A stretch of 64,000 bases of DNA from Mesostigma viride. Lineage: Eukaryota > Streptophyta > Mesostigmatophyceae > Mesostigmatales > Mesostigmataceae. The stretch lies in assembly GCA_009746045.1 (NCBI GenBank), contig RPFO01001991.1, positions 36,549 through 100,548 of the forward strand. The letters are read 5' to 3'. Positions 19,150 to 31,155 of this stretch are shown here, piece by piece. Numbering within the stretch: position 1 is the stretch's first letter; each line of letters begins with the position of its first letter. The position numbers were made by a program, and so were the translations under genes. The notes under the pieces are model-generated. The model saw only the letters and a list, made by a program, of their open reading frames with translations, had not been told where the DNA came from and ran no database searches.

Positions 19150-20797
19150 TGGCATCGGAGGTCCGGGGCAAGATCTTTCAACGGAATTAACCAACCTCTA
19201 AGCGGCAGCTCACATTTTATTGAGCGCCTTGATCATAGTTTATATTTTCATATACGGAGCAGCTTGGTCGAATTCTTGTACTTGATACGACCATGATTAT
19301 GGCGCAGATGCTACCGTGAAATTCAAGGCTTTCAATCGACTTACTTCAATGTGTGGTAACACCAAATATTCGGGGTGACACCTACCGTCGCTAAAATCCG
19401 TCAAGAATTTCCCAAGCTCCGGTGCGCAGGCCAGATCTACGCTTTTATACTTATATATGCCCGAAACTGATCAAACGCCAACATTTCGGTGATGGGGACG
19501 TCGGCACTGAAGCCTGGCACTCAAAAGGTGCCGGCTCTGGTTCCAGGCAGCGCCAGTGATTTTTTACCTGGCAGCACATTTTTTGGCCGAGTGCAGTGCG
19601 TTCAATCGGCGCGGGGTCACTGACGGGCTCCCACTGAGCCGCGCGAGCTGTGAGCATCGACGAGAAATCGGCGGAGCTGTTTACCTCAAGAATTTTTCAT
19701 GAGAACCGGTCTTTCTTTTGTACCGGCACCATTTCGCGTGGCATCAACATTCTTTTGGGCGCATTCTTTTAAACCGGAATTCTTTTTAAACGGTCATCAC
19801 TTCAAGAGCCCAGAGCCTGCCATGCTCCAAGTTTCCAAGAAAAAGGGGAACATTCCCTGGGTCCTGCTCTCAAGGCCAGCCTGCTGACACAGCTGCACAC
19901 CACACTAAGGAGGGTGCTCACTAACCCCCACGTTGTTTTCAGCACTAGTTGCAGTTTTATAATTCAGTCACATTTAACTAGTTGCAGGCACCACTAGCAG
20001 CAGTAACAGCTAGTTGCATTATCACGTGCCAGCACTAGACACCCACTAGCAACCAGTTGCCCCATAATGTAAGCAGCAGTAACAGCACAGTCCCATCAGC
20101 ACCATCACACTGGCATCAACAAGCACAGCAGGCAACACCAGCAGGAACAGAGTACACTGCATAGTCCATGCAGGCAGCTACCCACACTTGCCTAGCCAGC
20201 AAGGAGAAGTAGTAGCACCCAGCAGCACATGCATGACTCTCCACCACAGGCGTAGAGTAGATAGTAGCTGCAGTCAGCTGCACGCACTTGTCTAGCTAGC
20301 AAGTAGCAGTCCAGCAACCAGCTCTACATCCTCACGTCACAGTTCACCTTGTAGTAGTTGCAGTAAGTTGCATCAAAACCTGTTGGCAAACAAGTCAAAG
20401 TAGCACTACCAGCACCACACAAGAAACTGTACCCACACACAGCATAGATCGTGTGTGCACACACAACAGCTGACGTCACCGGTTTACCAGCCGCTACCAG
20501 TTCCCAACGTTTCGAGCTGCAACCCTGGCATCAACCAGTACCGGCTACAGTCTGCATCCAGCCTCAACACTGAGCAACCAGTCTTTCCAGTTTAAGAGCC
20601 TGTTTCCAGTTTGGCTCCACCCTCGTGTGGCGCACTCCATGTGACAATATGGGGCTACACAACCTTGCCCTCATTTTTCTTGCTGTTTTATATCAAGACC
20701 AGGGTGTCGTGTAAGGAGGGAATCCACTTAGGTACCCGACTACCCTCGCCCAGGATCTAGCATTTGTATTTATAGACAGCATCATGTGCAAGGAGGG
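19150..20797 (+). other. Non-coding interior of the LTR element
   Basis: No protein domain is visible. Bases 19,950-20,450 are rich in CAGCAGTAACAGC and TAGTTGCA words. Bases 20,628-20,797 contain GTGGCGCACTCC, GGGGCTACA and GTGTAAGGAGGG, which recur in the LTR debris at 59,660-60,128. Conserved interiors in such elements usually hold packaging or dimerisation signals; that role is inference here. Confidence 0.7.
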
Positions 20798-21309
20798 TGT
20801 CAAGAATCCTGTCTTGAATATGCCCATTATGCTGACCGTGCAGAAATCTATAATACGGGCAACTGTATTCGAGCCCTAATTAACAAATAGATATGCTCGG
20901 ATAGTAGTACCTAAGTGGGATTTGTCCTACGTGAACGGACACTATGACTATGTGCCAAGTTGTACAATGGCACTAGGACCATTGGTCACTATCTTCACCA
21001 GATTATAGTATTGTGTCATGTGCATGTCATACCATGCCGTACCGAGTCATGCATGCGCATGCACCATGTTCCAACATACCAGCTGTCGTTATCGACCCAT
21101 TGTCGGCCCATGCGCATACCAGGGCCGCCGCCACCACTCACCTACCATAATTACCAATGTTCACGCTACCTTGAGGTAGCCATGGAAAGCCACACCAAAT
21201 GGACGTAATAAATAATTTTCCTGGCTCCTGACGCTTAAGTCGGCAATGATTCACCACCTACGAATTATTAATTTAAGTCCCCATAATAATAACCCCATGC
21301 CCTTTAACA
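20798..21309 (+). repeat. 3' LTR, 512 bp
   Basis: Copy of 18,638-19,149, preceded by the purine tract AAGGAGGG and followed by the target duplication CAAGG. Confidence 0.92.
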
Positions 21310-21745
21310 CAAGGCATTCTATGACATGTACAAGAGTGGGGTGGATAGGGTGGATCAGGTGGCAGCAAACCACCACTACGAGATAGTCACCAAGCGCCCC
21401 TGGCAGCGCAACTTATTTTGGGTGCTGAATATTGCGGTGGCGTCCAAGTATCATCAACGAGATTTTCCCGGCAAGGGGCCATTCAGCCAGAGGGAGTTGA
21501 GGGCTGCCGGTCAGGCAGCTGTTAGAGAAGGCAGAACATTTGGATTCCAAGCGCACGTAACAAGGGGTGCTGCATGCAAGTCGAACAGCAACATCAAGAG
21601 CAAATGTGTTGACTGTGATGTGCACCTGCACACTGAGCCCGGCTGCTGGGAGCACTGGCATATGGCACGCCAGGGCAAGCGTGATGAGTATGGGCTTGTA
21701 TTATTGTATTCCATGTTTATTCCATGCCGGGTGCTCATATATTGA
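21310..21745 (+). pseudogene. piggyBac-like transposase, 3' fragment
   Basis: The frame starting in the target duplication reads FYDMYKSGVDRVDQ, the conserved GVD-DQ motif that follows the last catalytic Asp in piggyBac transposases, then RPWQRNLFWVLNIAVASKYH. Near the end, KCVDCDVHLHTEPGCWEHWH forms a Cys/His cluster like the C-terminal cysteine-rich domain that binds the terminal repeats. Reading across the LTR insertion (EIK before, AFYDMY after, using one copy of CAAGG) is in frame, which confirms the split. TTAA-flanked ends of the parental element were not identified. Confidence 0.8.
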
Positions 21746-22484
21746 CGTAAGGCATGCATTTACATCAAAGAAGTTATTATGGGTTGACAGTGCTTTTTTC
21801 CTGTTTTCGGCTGGAGATACGCATGTGCCCATATGAGCGGGGTGCACTCAATAAAATGCAATTCCGACTGGTCATGCCCTGCGTCAGCATACCTGAACTA
21901 TCTATTGACATTGTCCAACTCCAGCATTTGCATTTAGAACCCTCCCTGCAGGGGTAAATTACAATGGTATTTCCCTTGCCTGAAAATGACCATCTTTTGG
22001 TCAACTTTGACACAAAATATCTTGCAAACCTCTTACTGGACTCATAATATTGTTGCATATTCTGAAAGCCCTTGAAGTGTAGATATTCCTAGCACCTTGG
22101 TTGGGGTTATTTGGAGCTGTGGTCAATGAGTTATGATTTTTTTCATTTTCAGGGGTCTGAAAGTGCCAAAAGCACATTTCCGGACTATGGGGTTAAACAG
22201 AAACGTAAATGCAATGTGTCATGGAATGCAAGCCGCCGTGGCCGGGTCGTCATTTTCCGGAATGCACGTTCTGCGTGAAAAAATACCCTGAGCCCCTGTA
22301 CTTTGACGGCCCTGTCCACCTGTCAAACTTGGTTCAAATATAGCAAACCCTAGGATGGTGCTGACGAGCAACTTATTAACTTTCATTCTTCTCAGTTAAA
22401 CGTTTCCCAATTCGGTTGCCCGAGATGGCTAGCCTTACCCTTACATCCCTCTCTGGTGATCCATGCCAAGGGCAAAGAACCTAT
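21746..22484. other. Non-coding; partial duplicated segment
   Basis: Bases 21,746-22,195 show no recognised content; the stretch TGGGGTTAAACAG near 22,190 contains a TTAA that could be a piggyBac end. From about 22,200 the sequence matches 13,070-13,250 and 34,740-34,960 (GAATGCACGTTCTGCGTGAAA, ACTTTCATTCTTCTCAG). From 22,445 it matches the left flank of the YR element at 2,815. Confidence 0.5.
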
Positions 22485-23587
22485 CTTAAGTGGAACGAAC
22501 AACCTAACTAGGCAGGGGGGAATCGAAAAATAGCCCGCCATGCCCGAGAGGTCAGGTGGCCATGGCCCGAAGAAGAACCTCAGGAAACTCCACCTCCAAG
22601 CGGCGGTGCAGGCCCACATAATGGGTAACGGTGGCGCTGCTGAGCCAGGGCCCCCGGCCTTGGATGTCCCCATGCTGCGACCCTCTGGGAAAACATGGGT
22701 GGCACCGCCGTTCCGCAGCCCGTGAATGATGAAGATCTGTTCAACCCAAAGCCTGAGTGGCAATGTGCCAAATGTGCCTGAATTGCGGGTTGGTGAATGG
22801 GAACACATGCTCGCAATCGTGCTTCCCCGCGAAGCAGTGGCGGAGGATGGTTTCAGACACCCAGTCTTCTACCACCACTGACTGCCTCTTGCCCTGTGAG
22901 GTCTGGAAAGACTTCAGCAGCAGGGCGCCCCGCTGAGCCGGCCCAAATCGGACATCAGGCTGGAAGCGGAGATGGCAGACGCGGAATTTCAACGCCTCAT
23001 GGATTCGCACGTTATGACGGAACACGATGACCACCAGCAGGCCGGCAAGTCGCTGGCCTTGCATCACCAACATGCTGGAAGATGCAAACGCTGCGTCTCA
23101 TGGAATCGGAGGTGGGTCACGAGGTGGCATGATGCGTCTTCCAACCAGCGAGGTCGCCATGTGGCAAGTCCCACGACTTCACCATACCGGGGAAGTAAAG
23201 TTGCAAGTCCATCAAGGAATTGACACTAGTCTGGCAACTACAGCCCCGAAAATGGGCACAGGAAACGTATGCACCAAAGGTCTCCTGAAGGGCTGCAGCG
23301 CTCGACGATGACCTCTCCGCCCGGCCACCAGCCTCTGACCTAGTCAAGAGGGATTTAAGGCCACAACGGGAGGACAGCAAGCCAGCGGGCTTTACTTCCC
23401 CCTCTAGCCATGGAAGGTAGCTACCAGTTGCACGGGGCCCCGCTTTAGGATGGATGCCCTCCACGGTCAGGTCACGCACCCAGCCTGCCAGGAAAAACGC
23501 CATGGATTGGCCGCGGGAAACACCGTTGGCATGTTGAGGAGCACTCGGCGTCCACACCCACTGCATGCGAGCGCCTCGTAGTGGTCG
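22485..23587 (-). mobile_element. Truncated YR retroelement relic, copy 2
   Basis: Its plus-strand left edge, TTAAGTGGAACGAACAACC, is the same sequence that starts the element at 2,843, but here the recombinase lies on the opposite strand. The terminal sequence is therefore found at both ends of the family. Only the recombinase region and its upstream linker remain. The right edge abuts cassette sequence at about 23,588. Confidence 0.65.
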
Positions 23588-23623
23588 TTTCCATGGATTT
23601 GTCCTCACTCCCAAGTATGCCAA
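22500..23623 (-). pseudogene. Tyrosine recombinase relic, copy 2
   Basis: Reading leftwards: FFLAGWVRDLTVEGIHPKAG, then SSAAALQETFGAY, then NVRIHEALKFRVCHL (catalytic Arg region), RGALLLKSFQTSQGKRQSVV (Lys-turn region), the HxxR box IHGLRNGGATH near 22,710, and VTHYVGLHRRLE with the Tyr near 22,620. The pieces are in three frames. The family differs from the recombinase at 4,741 but shares the R, HxxR and Y landmarks. Copy 3 at 35,050-36,000 is its close paralogue. Function would have been element integration. Confidence 0.7.
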
Positions 23624-24960
23624 ATGCCTTGCCCTTAGTGATGGCAGCCAATACTATGGTGCCAACTTCTGATGTTGATTATGTTGCCTTGAAACAAGTG
23701 GATCAAACGTTCATGCTTCTATTCGACATGCATAAAGACTAGGCCCAGAAAGATACTTCATCCCATACTCTGAATGGTGAAAAATCTAGCGTGATATTGG
23801 GTTTGAAAATCTTATTTTGTTTCTGACAACTTTGCCACCAAGAAGCAGCCCCAGGGTTCAAGCCCGGGTCAAGTGATTCACACGACTTCACGAGCGATAT
23901 ACAAGATGGTCAGGGTATCACAAGCAGATATGGAGATAGGAACTCAGCATAGGCCTCATTTCTGGCTCCGTATGGTATGGTACACGCGCGTTTGCCGTTA
24001 AAGGTCTTATACATGGAAGCTCTCACACTGGCATGCAGTTCTGCGGCCACCATGCTGCGATCAGTACGAACTACTCTGGTTGACAGAATTGCTTACGGTT
24101 TCCATGGTCTCTTCAATCTGCCTGCATGGGTGCGCCCCGCATAAGCTGCCTTGTGTCAGTAGCTCTCTCTCTCACAATCTTCACCCATGCCTAGTGTTGG
24201 TGCATGCGTGTGCAATCTGCGACATCTGGATGTCTCTGCTTGCAGATACCTTGGCTACCAACTGAGCGGCACCATCCCGAAGGAGCTGGCGGGCTTGCTA
24301 TCACTCAGTGAACTGTGAGTAAAGCCGGATCCTTGGGGTGTGCTAGCTAGTTCTGCCCCTTCGTACTCGGCCAGCATGCATGAAATTTGTGTGCTCGCAT
24401 CGCCACTGTTGTTTTTCTACCCTTTGTTTTGTTATACCTCGTATGCAAGCATGGAGGATGTGGTTCTGCACCGAAATACCGTTACCAGCATCGTTATCGA
24501 TTGCCGGATCGTGACTTACATAAGCAGGCCATGGTAAATGGTCGGGGCAGCCGTTTGGGATACGCAGAACATCCAGTCCCGGTGTCCTAGATACCAAAAG
24601 ACGCAAGTTTGATCTATGGCTGGAATGCCATTGACGGTGGTTGTACTTACAACTGTATGCGGCTGTATTCCTGGAATGGAATGCTAGTTACAATAATCAT
24701 GAGGCCTAAATCACATTATCAGCATGCAGCATTTACAACAGTTATCAATGCAGGGATGGTGGGTGGGAAAAGAATAGAGGTCGACCTTTGCTGGGTAGGT
24801 TTGCTTTTGTCCTAATTGCATTTCACGCGGGGTTTACACGGATGGCGTTTGTTTTTCCACGCAAACTTTTCGTCTGAACAAATGACACAAATTGGCGTTC
24901 TAGTTGCCGTTGGCTTACCTAGCTCGCCGGGGCTCTTAGCCCCTAAACCGTACTCTCGCC
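23588..24960 (+). repeat. LRR cassette copy 3, uninterrupted
   Basis: This is the shortest and cleanest copy. It begins TTCCATGGATTTGTCCTCAC and runs through GTTCAAGCCCGGGTCAAGTG, CATGGAAGCTCTC and the LRR exon to GGTCGACCTTTGCTGGGTAG and TTGGCGTTCTAGTTGCC. It lacks the insertions found in copies 2, 4 and 5, so it is the reference for bounding them. Confidence 0.75.
24246..24314 (+). CDS. LRR exon 3 (single repeat, 69 nt)
   Basis: Between TTGCAG and GTGAGT, the 69-nt exon reads YQLSGTIPKELAG followed by LLSLSEL across the phase-2 border. Like exon 1 it is one codon shorter than the 72-nt copies. The frame is open and both splice sites are preserved. It lies in the uninterrupted cassette. Confidence 0.65.
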
Positions 24961-25857
24961 GATTTTGGACCGCAAGTTTTTCTAATGACTATCCGTAGGC
25001 ACGAGTCTGTGCGCCCGCTAGGAATTTGGCGGGAAGGTTTGTGCGGGAACCAACTAGACCAGTATCGATTTCTAGATCTCCTCTGTCCGTAGCAACCGTG
25101 TCTTACCGTATTTGACTACCAGACCAGGGTGAAAACCCTAGAGGAAAATCCAAAACTGGTGCCTAGTCACGGGTTATTTTCAGCACTGCTGGGATGCCAT
25201 GCTTGGGTCCTAGTGCAGTCCCCTACAAAGAACTAGTGCCAAAGTCAAGGTACATGTAGTCCATCATGCATCATGAGGCTGTGCAAAGCACGCGCGTCCC
25301 CAAGCATACCCGGCAGTTTAATGGTTATTGCAAGGGTTGGTGTCACATAGGTTGAAATCAGTGTTAGCATGAAGGCTTGGCAATTTTCCATGCTCACCTA
25401 ACACTTCAAAGTTCAAAACTGATCAGGAATGCTACCATTTGCCCCCAAAAAACTCGTGCCTAAGTGTAGTCACAAGTTTTTTTTAGCACTACTGTGCGGG
25501 TCCCTGGGGCAGTTAGAATTGTTACTGTAGTGTTGGTATGCCACCCTAACTAGTAAATTGACCTACAAATTCAACCCAAGGGTTAAATGGTTGAAATATG
25601 GTTTCCATCATGCATTAGGAGGATGTCCATCACACACTAACTGTATACCCCTGAGGGGGGAGCTATTTATAGAGCAGAGTTATCTAGTACTGGGACCACC
25701 CACTATACCCCCAAGAGGCTCAACATATGTGTATGCTTGGTTCCCAGTATGGTCTAGAAAAAATAATTAAGCAGGATGGGGGCAGGCGCACAGTTTGGTG
25801 CAACTTGTGCCTGATGCCAGGTGCGAGTCAGATACGGTGTAGGGGTTAGATCATATA
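24961..25857. other. Intergenic, no recognised content
   Basis: No supported gene was found. Bases 25,445-25,505 are the source-like relative of window positions 1-60. The words CCATCATGCATCATGAGG and CCATCATGCATTAGGAGG occur at 25,260 and 25,605, hinting at an old internal duplication. Confidence 0.45.
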
Positions 25858-26270
25858 TTGCGACAGAGAAAGTTTTAGATATAAGTAATGACTTCGTCAT
25901 TAACAAAGAACCCCAGACAGTGGCAAGATTGCATCACAAAGTAGCTCTTGCCACCTGGCCAGGGTTAGGGAGCTGGCCGAATCGTTGCCACTGCCCCTCC
26001 GGATCAGGCCACACCGGCCTCCGTGGTCAGGTCACACACCCAGCCTGCTAAGAAGGCCGCCATGGATTGGCACTCGGCGTCCACACCTACTGCATGGGAA
26101 CAGCTCCCAGTGGCCGGGATGAGCCCACACAAGTTTGTGCCCTGTGCCAGCACAATGCATGGGGTACCAGTGAACCTTCCCTTATGAGGTACAGTAACCT
26201 TACCTTGTGAGGCACCAGTGAACCTTACCTTGTAAAGTAAAATAAGTTACGATATTGGTGGATGCCATGA
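25858..26270. repeat. Chimeric repeat: cassette tail plus YR-relic flank
   Basis: Bases 25,858-26,005 resemble the end of the LRR cassette (ATAAGTAATGACTTCGTCAT, TTGCCACCTGGCCAGG). From about 26,015 the sequence switches to match 35,945-36,215 (GGTCAGGTCACACACCCAGC, AAGTTTGTGCCCTGTGCCAG, repeated GGTACCAGTGAACCTT). No LRR exon is present. Confidence 0.6.
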
Positions 26271-26279
26271 GCTCATTCT

Positions 26280-26925
26280 TTCAATTTGCTTCATAATGCA
26301 TGTGCCGTTCAGGCATGCACGTGTGAAACATCCAAGTACGCCTGCCATCTTTTCCCCCTGTCATTGTGTATCTCTGAGCCCATATTGTTGTGGCACTGTG
26401 ATCATGCAGTATAGCCATGAAGAAAATGCGGGGCAGGTGTTTGTGATATCAACATGCCATAGGAATGGACGGTACATTCCGGACCTGTTGGGCAGGTGGG
26501 GGGTTAATTGGCATGGCCTCGCTTGATCCCTTCGTTGCTTTCCTTGCTTGGCTGCCGGGGTGTAGGGACAGGCGCTCCAATCGAGAGACATGAGACATAC
26601 ATGCACGTTGGATGGATGGATGGGTGGGTGGGTGGGTGTGGGGGGGGGGGGGAGGGGGTGGGGGGGGGGGCGAGCAAGTCAAGCATGCACGTGTCAAACA
26701 GCCAGGTAGAGTTGTCATCCTCTCCCCCCATCATTCCAAATTGTTTGCATGGATTTTTGTGGGAGTGCCATCATGCGCTAAAGAAAACGATGATGGGCAA
26801 ATATTTGTGAAATCAACTTGCCATAGCCCAATGGTGGCGGTGGTAGCTAACAACAAGCGCTTCTTTCTTCCATGCACAATCAAACACCTACGTCTTCTTG
26901 AATCCAGACCATTGGTACTACCTCC
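26280..26925. repeat. Duplicated segment with G-rich tract, copy 1
   Basis: Paralogue of 36,745-37,520: GTGCCGTTCAGGCATGCACG, CACTGTGATCATGCAGTA and TCAAGCATGCACGTGTCAAA occur in both. Bases 26,604-26,670 are GGAT, then GGGT, then nearly pure G, corresponding to the longer compound tract in copy 2. Confidence 0.7.
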
Positions 26926-26944
26926 GGATCAATAAAATATCTAC

Positions 26945-27553
26945 TTATGACACTTGAGCTCCCAAGAAAACCAGCATTTGATTGAAAACAATGAGTAGAG
27001 CCCCTGCCGAAGGCAGGTTTATGTAGTCATCTCGTCTCCCTCGCATGCAGGAGCAAGAGCCCCCCAAGGGTGGGATGGGTGGGAAGAAACAATTACGGGT
27101 CACAACCCGCCGACCATGCTTATCAAGCCTACCGTCAAAATGGAAAACGGCAAAACCAGAAATATCCTAACGCTGACAATTTAATAATTCAGCCAGCCAG
27201 CTCATCTGTCACACGTCTGAGCTGTCAGGCCATGTGTACTCTTCGAATGCAACCCTGAACACACTACCCAACCAAGCAGCACACCAATCAATTGGTGAGT
27301 GCTGGTTACATCAGATTTTATTACAGCTTTTTGACGCAACTTCCGTCAGCATTCAACACATGGCCGGCCGTTCAAACAAACGGCGCCTGACTTACAAAAG
27401 GCAAAGCTAGTTGCCAGTAGGATTCCCCGGTAAACAACAAGCCGTCCCCATTCGTCTAACAAGCCTTTCTGCATGTACAGCCACAAGGTTGTGGCGGCCC
27501 TTTCTTTCCTGCATGCTGTTTAATAAACTATTTTCAGAGAAATCCGAAAGGTT
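26945..27553. mobile_element. SINE-like dispersed element, family Q, copy 2
   Basis: The block TTATGACACTTGAGCTCCCA to GAGAAATCCGA is flanked by a 19-base near-perfect direct repeat: GGATCAATAAAATATCTAC at 26,926-26,944 and GGATCATTAAAATATCTAC at 27,554-27,572. A third copy of the 19-mer follows at 27,578. Long target duplications of this kind are expected for LINE-driven retroposition. No reading frame is conserved. Confidence 0.65.
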
Positions 27554-27599
27554 GGATCATTAAAATATCTACAGGTTGGATCAATAAAATATCTACAAG

Positions 27600-28329
27600 G
27601 TTGGACATTGTTTGAGTCACTGCCACGGTAATGTATATGGGAATTTTTCAAAGCCCTTTCATATCCTCGTACCTATAGGTGTGTAGCAAATACCTAAGAA
27701 AAAAATCTGGGTTTGGACTCTGAGATTATAGGCACTACAAAAAGACACCTAGGGGGTTCACCTGGCCCTTTGCCAATTTTAGGCACACATGGCCGCGCTA
27801 AATTAGTGCAAATGAAAATGTGGACTGCTTGTGTGATTTGACATCACATCCATGGTGGTGGCACACTTGGGTATAAGCCCACCAATTTGGAGCCCAATCG
27901 CAAAGCGTTTGGGCTATAAAACTGCCATGGTGCACATGAGTATTTTTCAGGGACATTTCGGCAATATTTTTTATTCGCACTTCAAGTTACATGCAGGCTT
28001 ATAACTTTCTTAAATGAACAGGTCTTTGAGAGCCCTCTCAATGTAGTATACCCAGACTTGTGTAAAAGAGATTGGCACCTCTAAAGCCACAGTTGGGGAC
28101 CAATAAGCCATGACAATGGCAAGGGGAGAGGCTGCCACACTCAGACTTGGTGCAATATAATGTAGAGAGTCTAAGTCCCAGCACGTACCCAGGATGTGGG
28201 CCTGCAGTTTCCTCTTTGCGCGAAATTTTGAAATTTGAAGCGCAAAAGCCAGTTTAATGCAGATTTACGGTCAGTAACTCCCCCAAAACTGCGAATTTAC
28301 TGCCGCTATCAACATACTTAAAACGCAGC
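27600..28329. other. Intergenic, no recognised content
   Basis: The sequence is AT-richer than its surroundings, with no convincing reading frame, RNA gene or repeat family recognised. Confidence 0.45.
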
Positions 28330-29195
28330 CTCAGCACAAATTTAGCTAACACTCTTTCGAACGGCTTTCGGCTCCAGCCACTCAGCGGCGCGACTTACAG
28401 TCCGCTGGACGAATGAGCTGCGCCAAATTTCATTGCGACCAAACACGAAAAGGTCAAACCACGGCGCGCCCATTTTTTAGGTTTCTGAAGCGTTACATCC
28501 AGATTAGCCATTTGGCAGAGGTCCGTATGCCCAGATTGCGGCAGGAGCCAAACTCTGCGATGTCCTGTGTTCGCAAGCTCCAGATATAACCATCGCAAGC
28601 TTTTGGTCTGTTGGACCAAACTTTCTGTTGGGGAAATCCCGTTACAAATGTGCAGGAAGCTTACATGTGGATTTTCCTCTGCTCCACCGCCTGTAAGCGA
28701 TTTTTCCCTGCTGTCTGCGGGGTTGGCGAGGTCGCTCATCCCCGCGGCTCGCGCGCATCGCGCTCCCGTGCAGGGGTAGCAGTCAATCTGGAGCTTGAAC
28801 TCCGCAAGTAGTTGGCGAGCTCCGTCCACTGCGCGGTTGCGCAATTTGTCCCTTTGTAGCGATGTACATATTGTGCAACTTCAACGAAAATTGGTTGCGT
28901 AGACTTCAGGCACCAAAGCACACTTCATTATACGTTTGATCACAAGGTACCGGGTTCGAGCCTTCCTAGGCCTTGCCTTTCTTTCCTTCTTTTTTTTTTT
29001 CTTCACCCTGTTGCCAACCTCCATGAATCTTGTGGTCGAGACCCTAAAGCTAGCGCGCGCTCCTTGGCGAGGCTAGCGCCACCTGGCCCTCGGCGGCAGT
29101 ACGTGGTGTCACGCAATCCCTAGCCGGGGCTCCCTGGCCAGGGACCGGCCACAAAAAGTACGAGCTGTAATGTCGCGGGCGAAGCCCGCAAAACT
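28330..29195 (+). repeat. Dispersed repeat, inverted relative to 1,243-2,080
   Basis: Plus-strand copy of the repeat at 1,243-2,080. It contains GGGTTCGAGCC at about 28,951 (box B-like) and, about 30 bases later, a pyrimidine tract ending in a run of T at 28,990-29,000, which would stop RNA polymerase III. A box A partner was not found. Confidence 0.55.
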
Positions 29196-30069
29196 GTCAT
29201 GAATTCTATTTCATATCGCGCGATCGAAAATTTCAGATTACCCCCCATGCCGATGGCATTGAAAAACAACAGCAATCTTGTAAACCAGCTAATTTCCGCC
29301 ACAAGCCAACATCATTAAATCATCTTGTTTAACATTCGAGCATTTGTTTTGCATTTGGCTCGCCCTAGCATGGTAGTTACGCCTAAACGCAGCTGCCATG
29401 ACCACTTCCGCTCGGTGTGGGCGCACCGTGCACCACTTTTTCACGATACGAACGGGTACGGAGAATTTTTATGTGAAATAATTCGCGGGTGTCCCGTTCC
29501 CTTAAAGGGGCAGCATGTCATTACTAATGACAATTTAACCTGTGCTAAAGGCCGCAAAGAAAGCATGCTTGGCATTTAAAGGAATGCAAACTGTCCGATT
29601 GCAAGGCCTTTACTCACCTTACTATGCTAGTGCTGCTTTCTTGCACCCCATTAGAACCTTGCATCTGCCTTTACAGTTGTATAAAGCATTGGTGTTGCAC
29701 ACGACAGACGATTGTGTAAATGCTGCCTAGTCAATTGAATGCCAATCCTACTAAGAAACCCATCCAATGTTTTTACCTTCACATGCTGAGAATTTACCTA
29801 TGGGAAAGGGGGCAGTGGCAAGAGGAAAAGAGTGCTACCTATCTTAAGCCCTAGGCTGCGTTGCTGGCATCTTTCCAACCGCATTCTTTAAAAGGGCTAT
29901 CTGGTTACTAAAATTGCATGAATTCTCACACGGACCAGAAAATAGTTACGAAGTACTGCAGCATTTTCACAAAATACTTGCTCATTTTCTAATGGAATCT
30001 GAGGTACGCTACAAAATTGCTCCCAGCGTCCCCTTCTGTATGGCAAGTTTCTCATGGACGTTTTTAGCC
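29196..30069. other. Unrecognised sequence with short open frames
   Basis: Short overlapping open stretches at 29,325-29,579 and 29,542-29,730 have no recognised motif. The last 60 bases (AAATTGCTCCCAGCGTCCCC, TTTCTCATGGACGTTTTTAG) match 42,960-43,010, so this part is duplicated. No gene is called. Confidence 0.4.
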
Positions 30070-30647
30070 TTAGCAGTACCGGTGCTGCGTTGTGCCACTT
30101 TTTTCAGTTGATTCACTTATTCTTGTATACGTGACATTAGCTGAGTCTTTAGTGTATGCACCTCCAAAGTAAAGAAACCTACTACATATCATAGGTATAG
30201 TACTGTGGGCGCAGCGCCCACATGACTAGTCCATAAACCCATGCATCCGCATGAATGTGTAGCATGCGACGCACCGTCTCGTGCCGCCACAATCGTGCGG
30301 CTGATACTGCCCCTGACACTGACGTAAATTACCCCAGGGAACGTAGTCGTTTCCATGGATTTGTCCTCACTCCCAAGTATGCCAAATGCCTTGCCTTTAG
30401 TGATGGCAGCCAATACTATGGTGCCAACTTCTGATGTTGATTATGTTGCCTTGAAACAAGTGGATCAAATGTTCGTGCTTCTCTTCGACATGCATAAAGA
30501 CTAGGCCCAGAAAGATACTTCATCCCATACTCTGAATGGTGAAAAATCTAGCGTGGTGTTTGGTTTGAAAATCTGATTTTGTTTCTGACAACTTTGCCAC
30601 CAAGGAGCAGCCCCCAGGGTTCAAGCCCGGGTCAAGTGATTCACAGG

Positions 30648-31155
30648 ACTTAATACTACCCCAAAACAAGGTTAAATTTAAAGTTTGCGACCCAAAATGA
30701 AGGCAAAGTTTTAGGTTTGCGAGCTGGTCGACTTTTTTAGGGTCGGTGGCTACAGTAATGTGTCTCACTTACTTGGCCTGTTGTCTCTTTCAGTTCATGT
30801 AGCATTAGCCCTAAGGATGACTGGACCTGTAGTTTACACCCTATGGCCTGGCAGGCTGGCAGTACCTGTAGCCCAGAATGTATTGAAAGTCTGTCATCAT
30901 GCCTCACAAGTCACACCGTGCAGTCTGCACAAGCCTTTGAAGTTTGAAGAAACCTTTCAAATGACAGGGCGCGAAAATTGTGGCGCGACGCTTTCGCTAG
31001 CCAAGTTAGGATACTTGGCTCTAAAGGCCCGGCGCGGCGCGGGCGCGGCGCGGTAACTTTTGAACATTGCGACCCAAAATGAAGCCCCTTAATAGCAGTT
31101 TGCGAGGTCGATTCGCAAAGTAGTTTGACGCAAAGTGATTTTGACCACTAGGGTA
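30648..31155. mobile_element. TACC-ended MITE, copy 1, left end truncated
   Basis: The right end read inward is TACCCTAGTGGTCAAAATC, the same terminus as in the elements at 43,550 and 55,632. The cassette copy at 23,880-23,905 lacks the insert. The interior has CCCCAAAACAA, CGACCCAAAATGAAGGCAAA and a very GC-rich core of GGCGCGGCGCGG units at 31,030-31,050. The left terminus is missing (starts at ACTACCCCAAAAC). Confidence 0.7.

Larger units (their letters stand above)
18638..21309 (+). mobile_element. Non-autonomous LTR retrotransposon, 2672 bp
   Basis: Two direct repeats of exactly 512 bp begin TGTCAAGAATCC and end CTTTAACA. They have TG...CA termini and are flanked by a 5-bp duplication CAAGG. 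The first internal bases, TGGCATCGGAGG, sit where a tRNA primer-binding site is expected, and AAGGAGGG precedes the 3' LTR as a polypurine tract. The 1648-bp interior has no gag-pol frame. It belongs with LARD/TRIM-like elements mobilised in trans. It split a piggyBac transposase fragment; removing it restores a continuous frame across the junction. Confidence 0.93.

Noticed and set aside
19150-19460. rRNA-like sequence in the LTR-element interior
   Set aside because: Words such as GGAATTAACC look rRNA-like at a glance, but no continuous match to conserved rRNA cores could be recognised.
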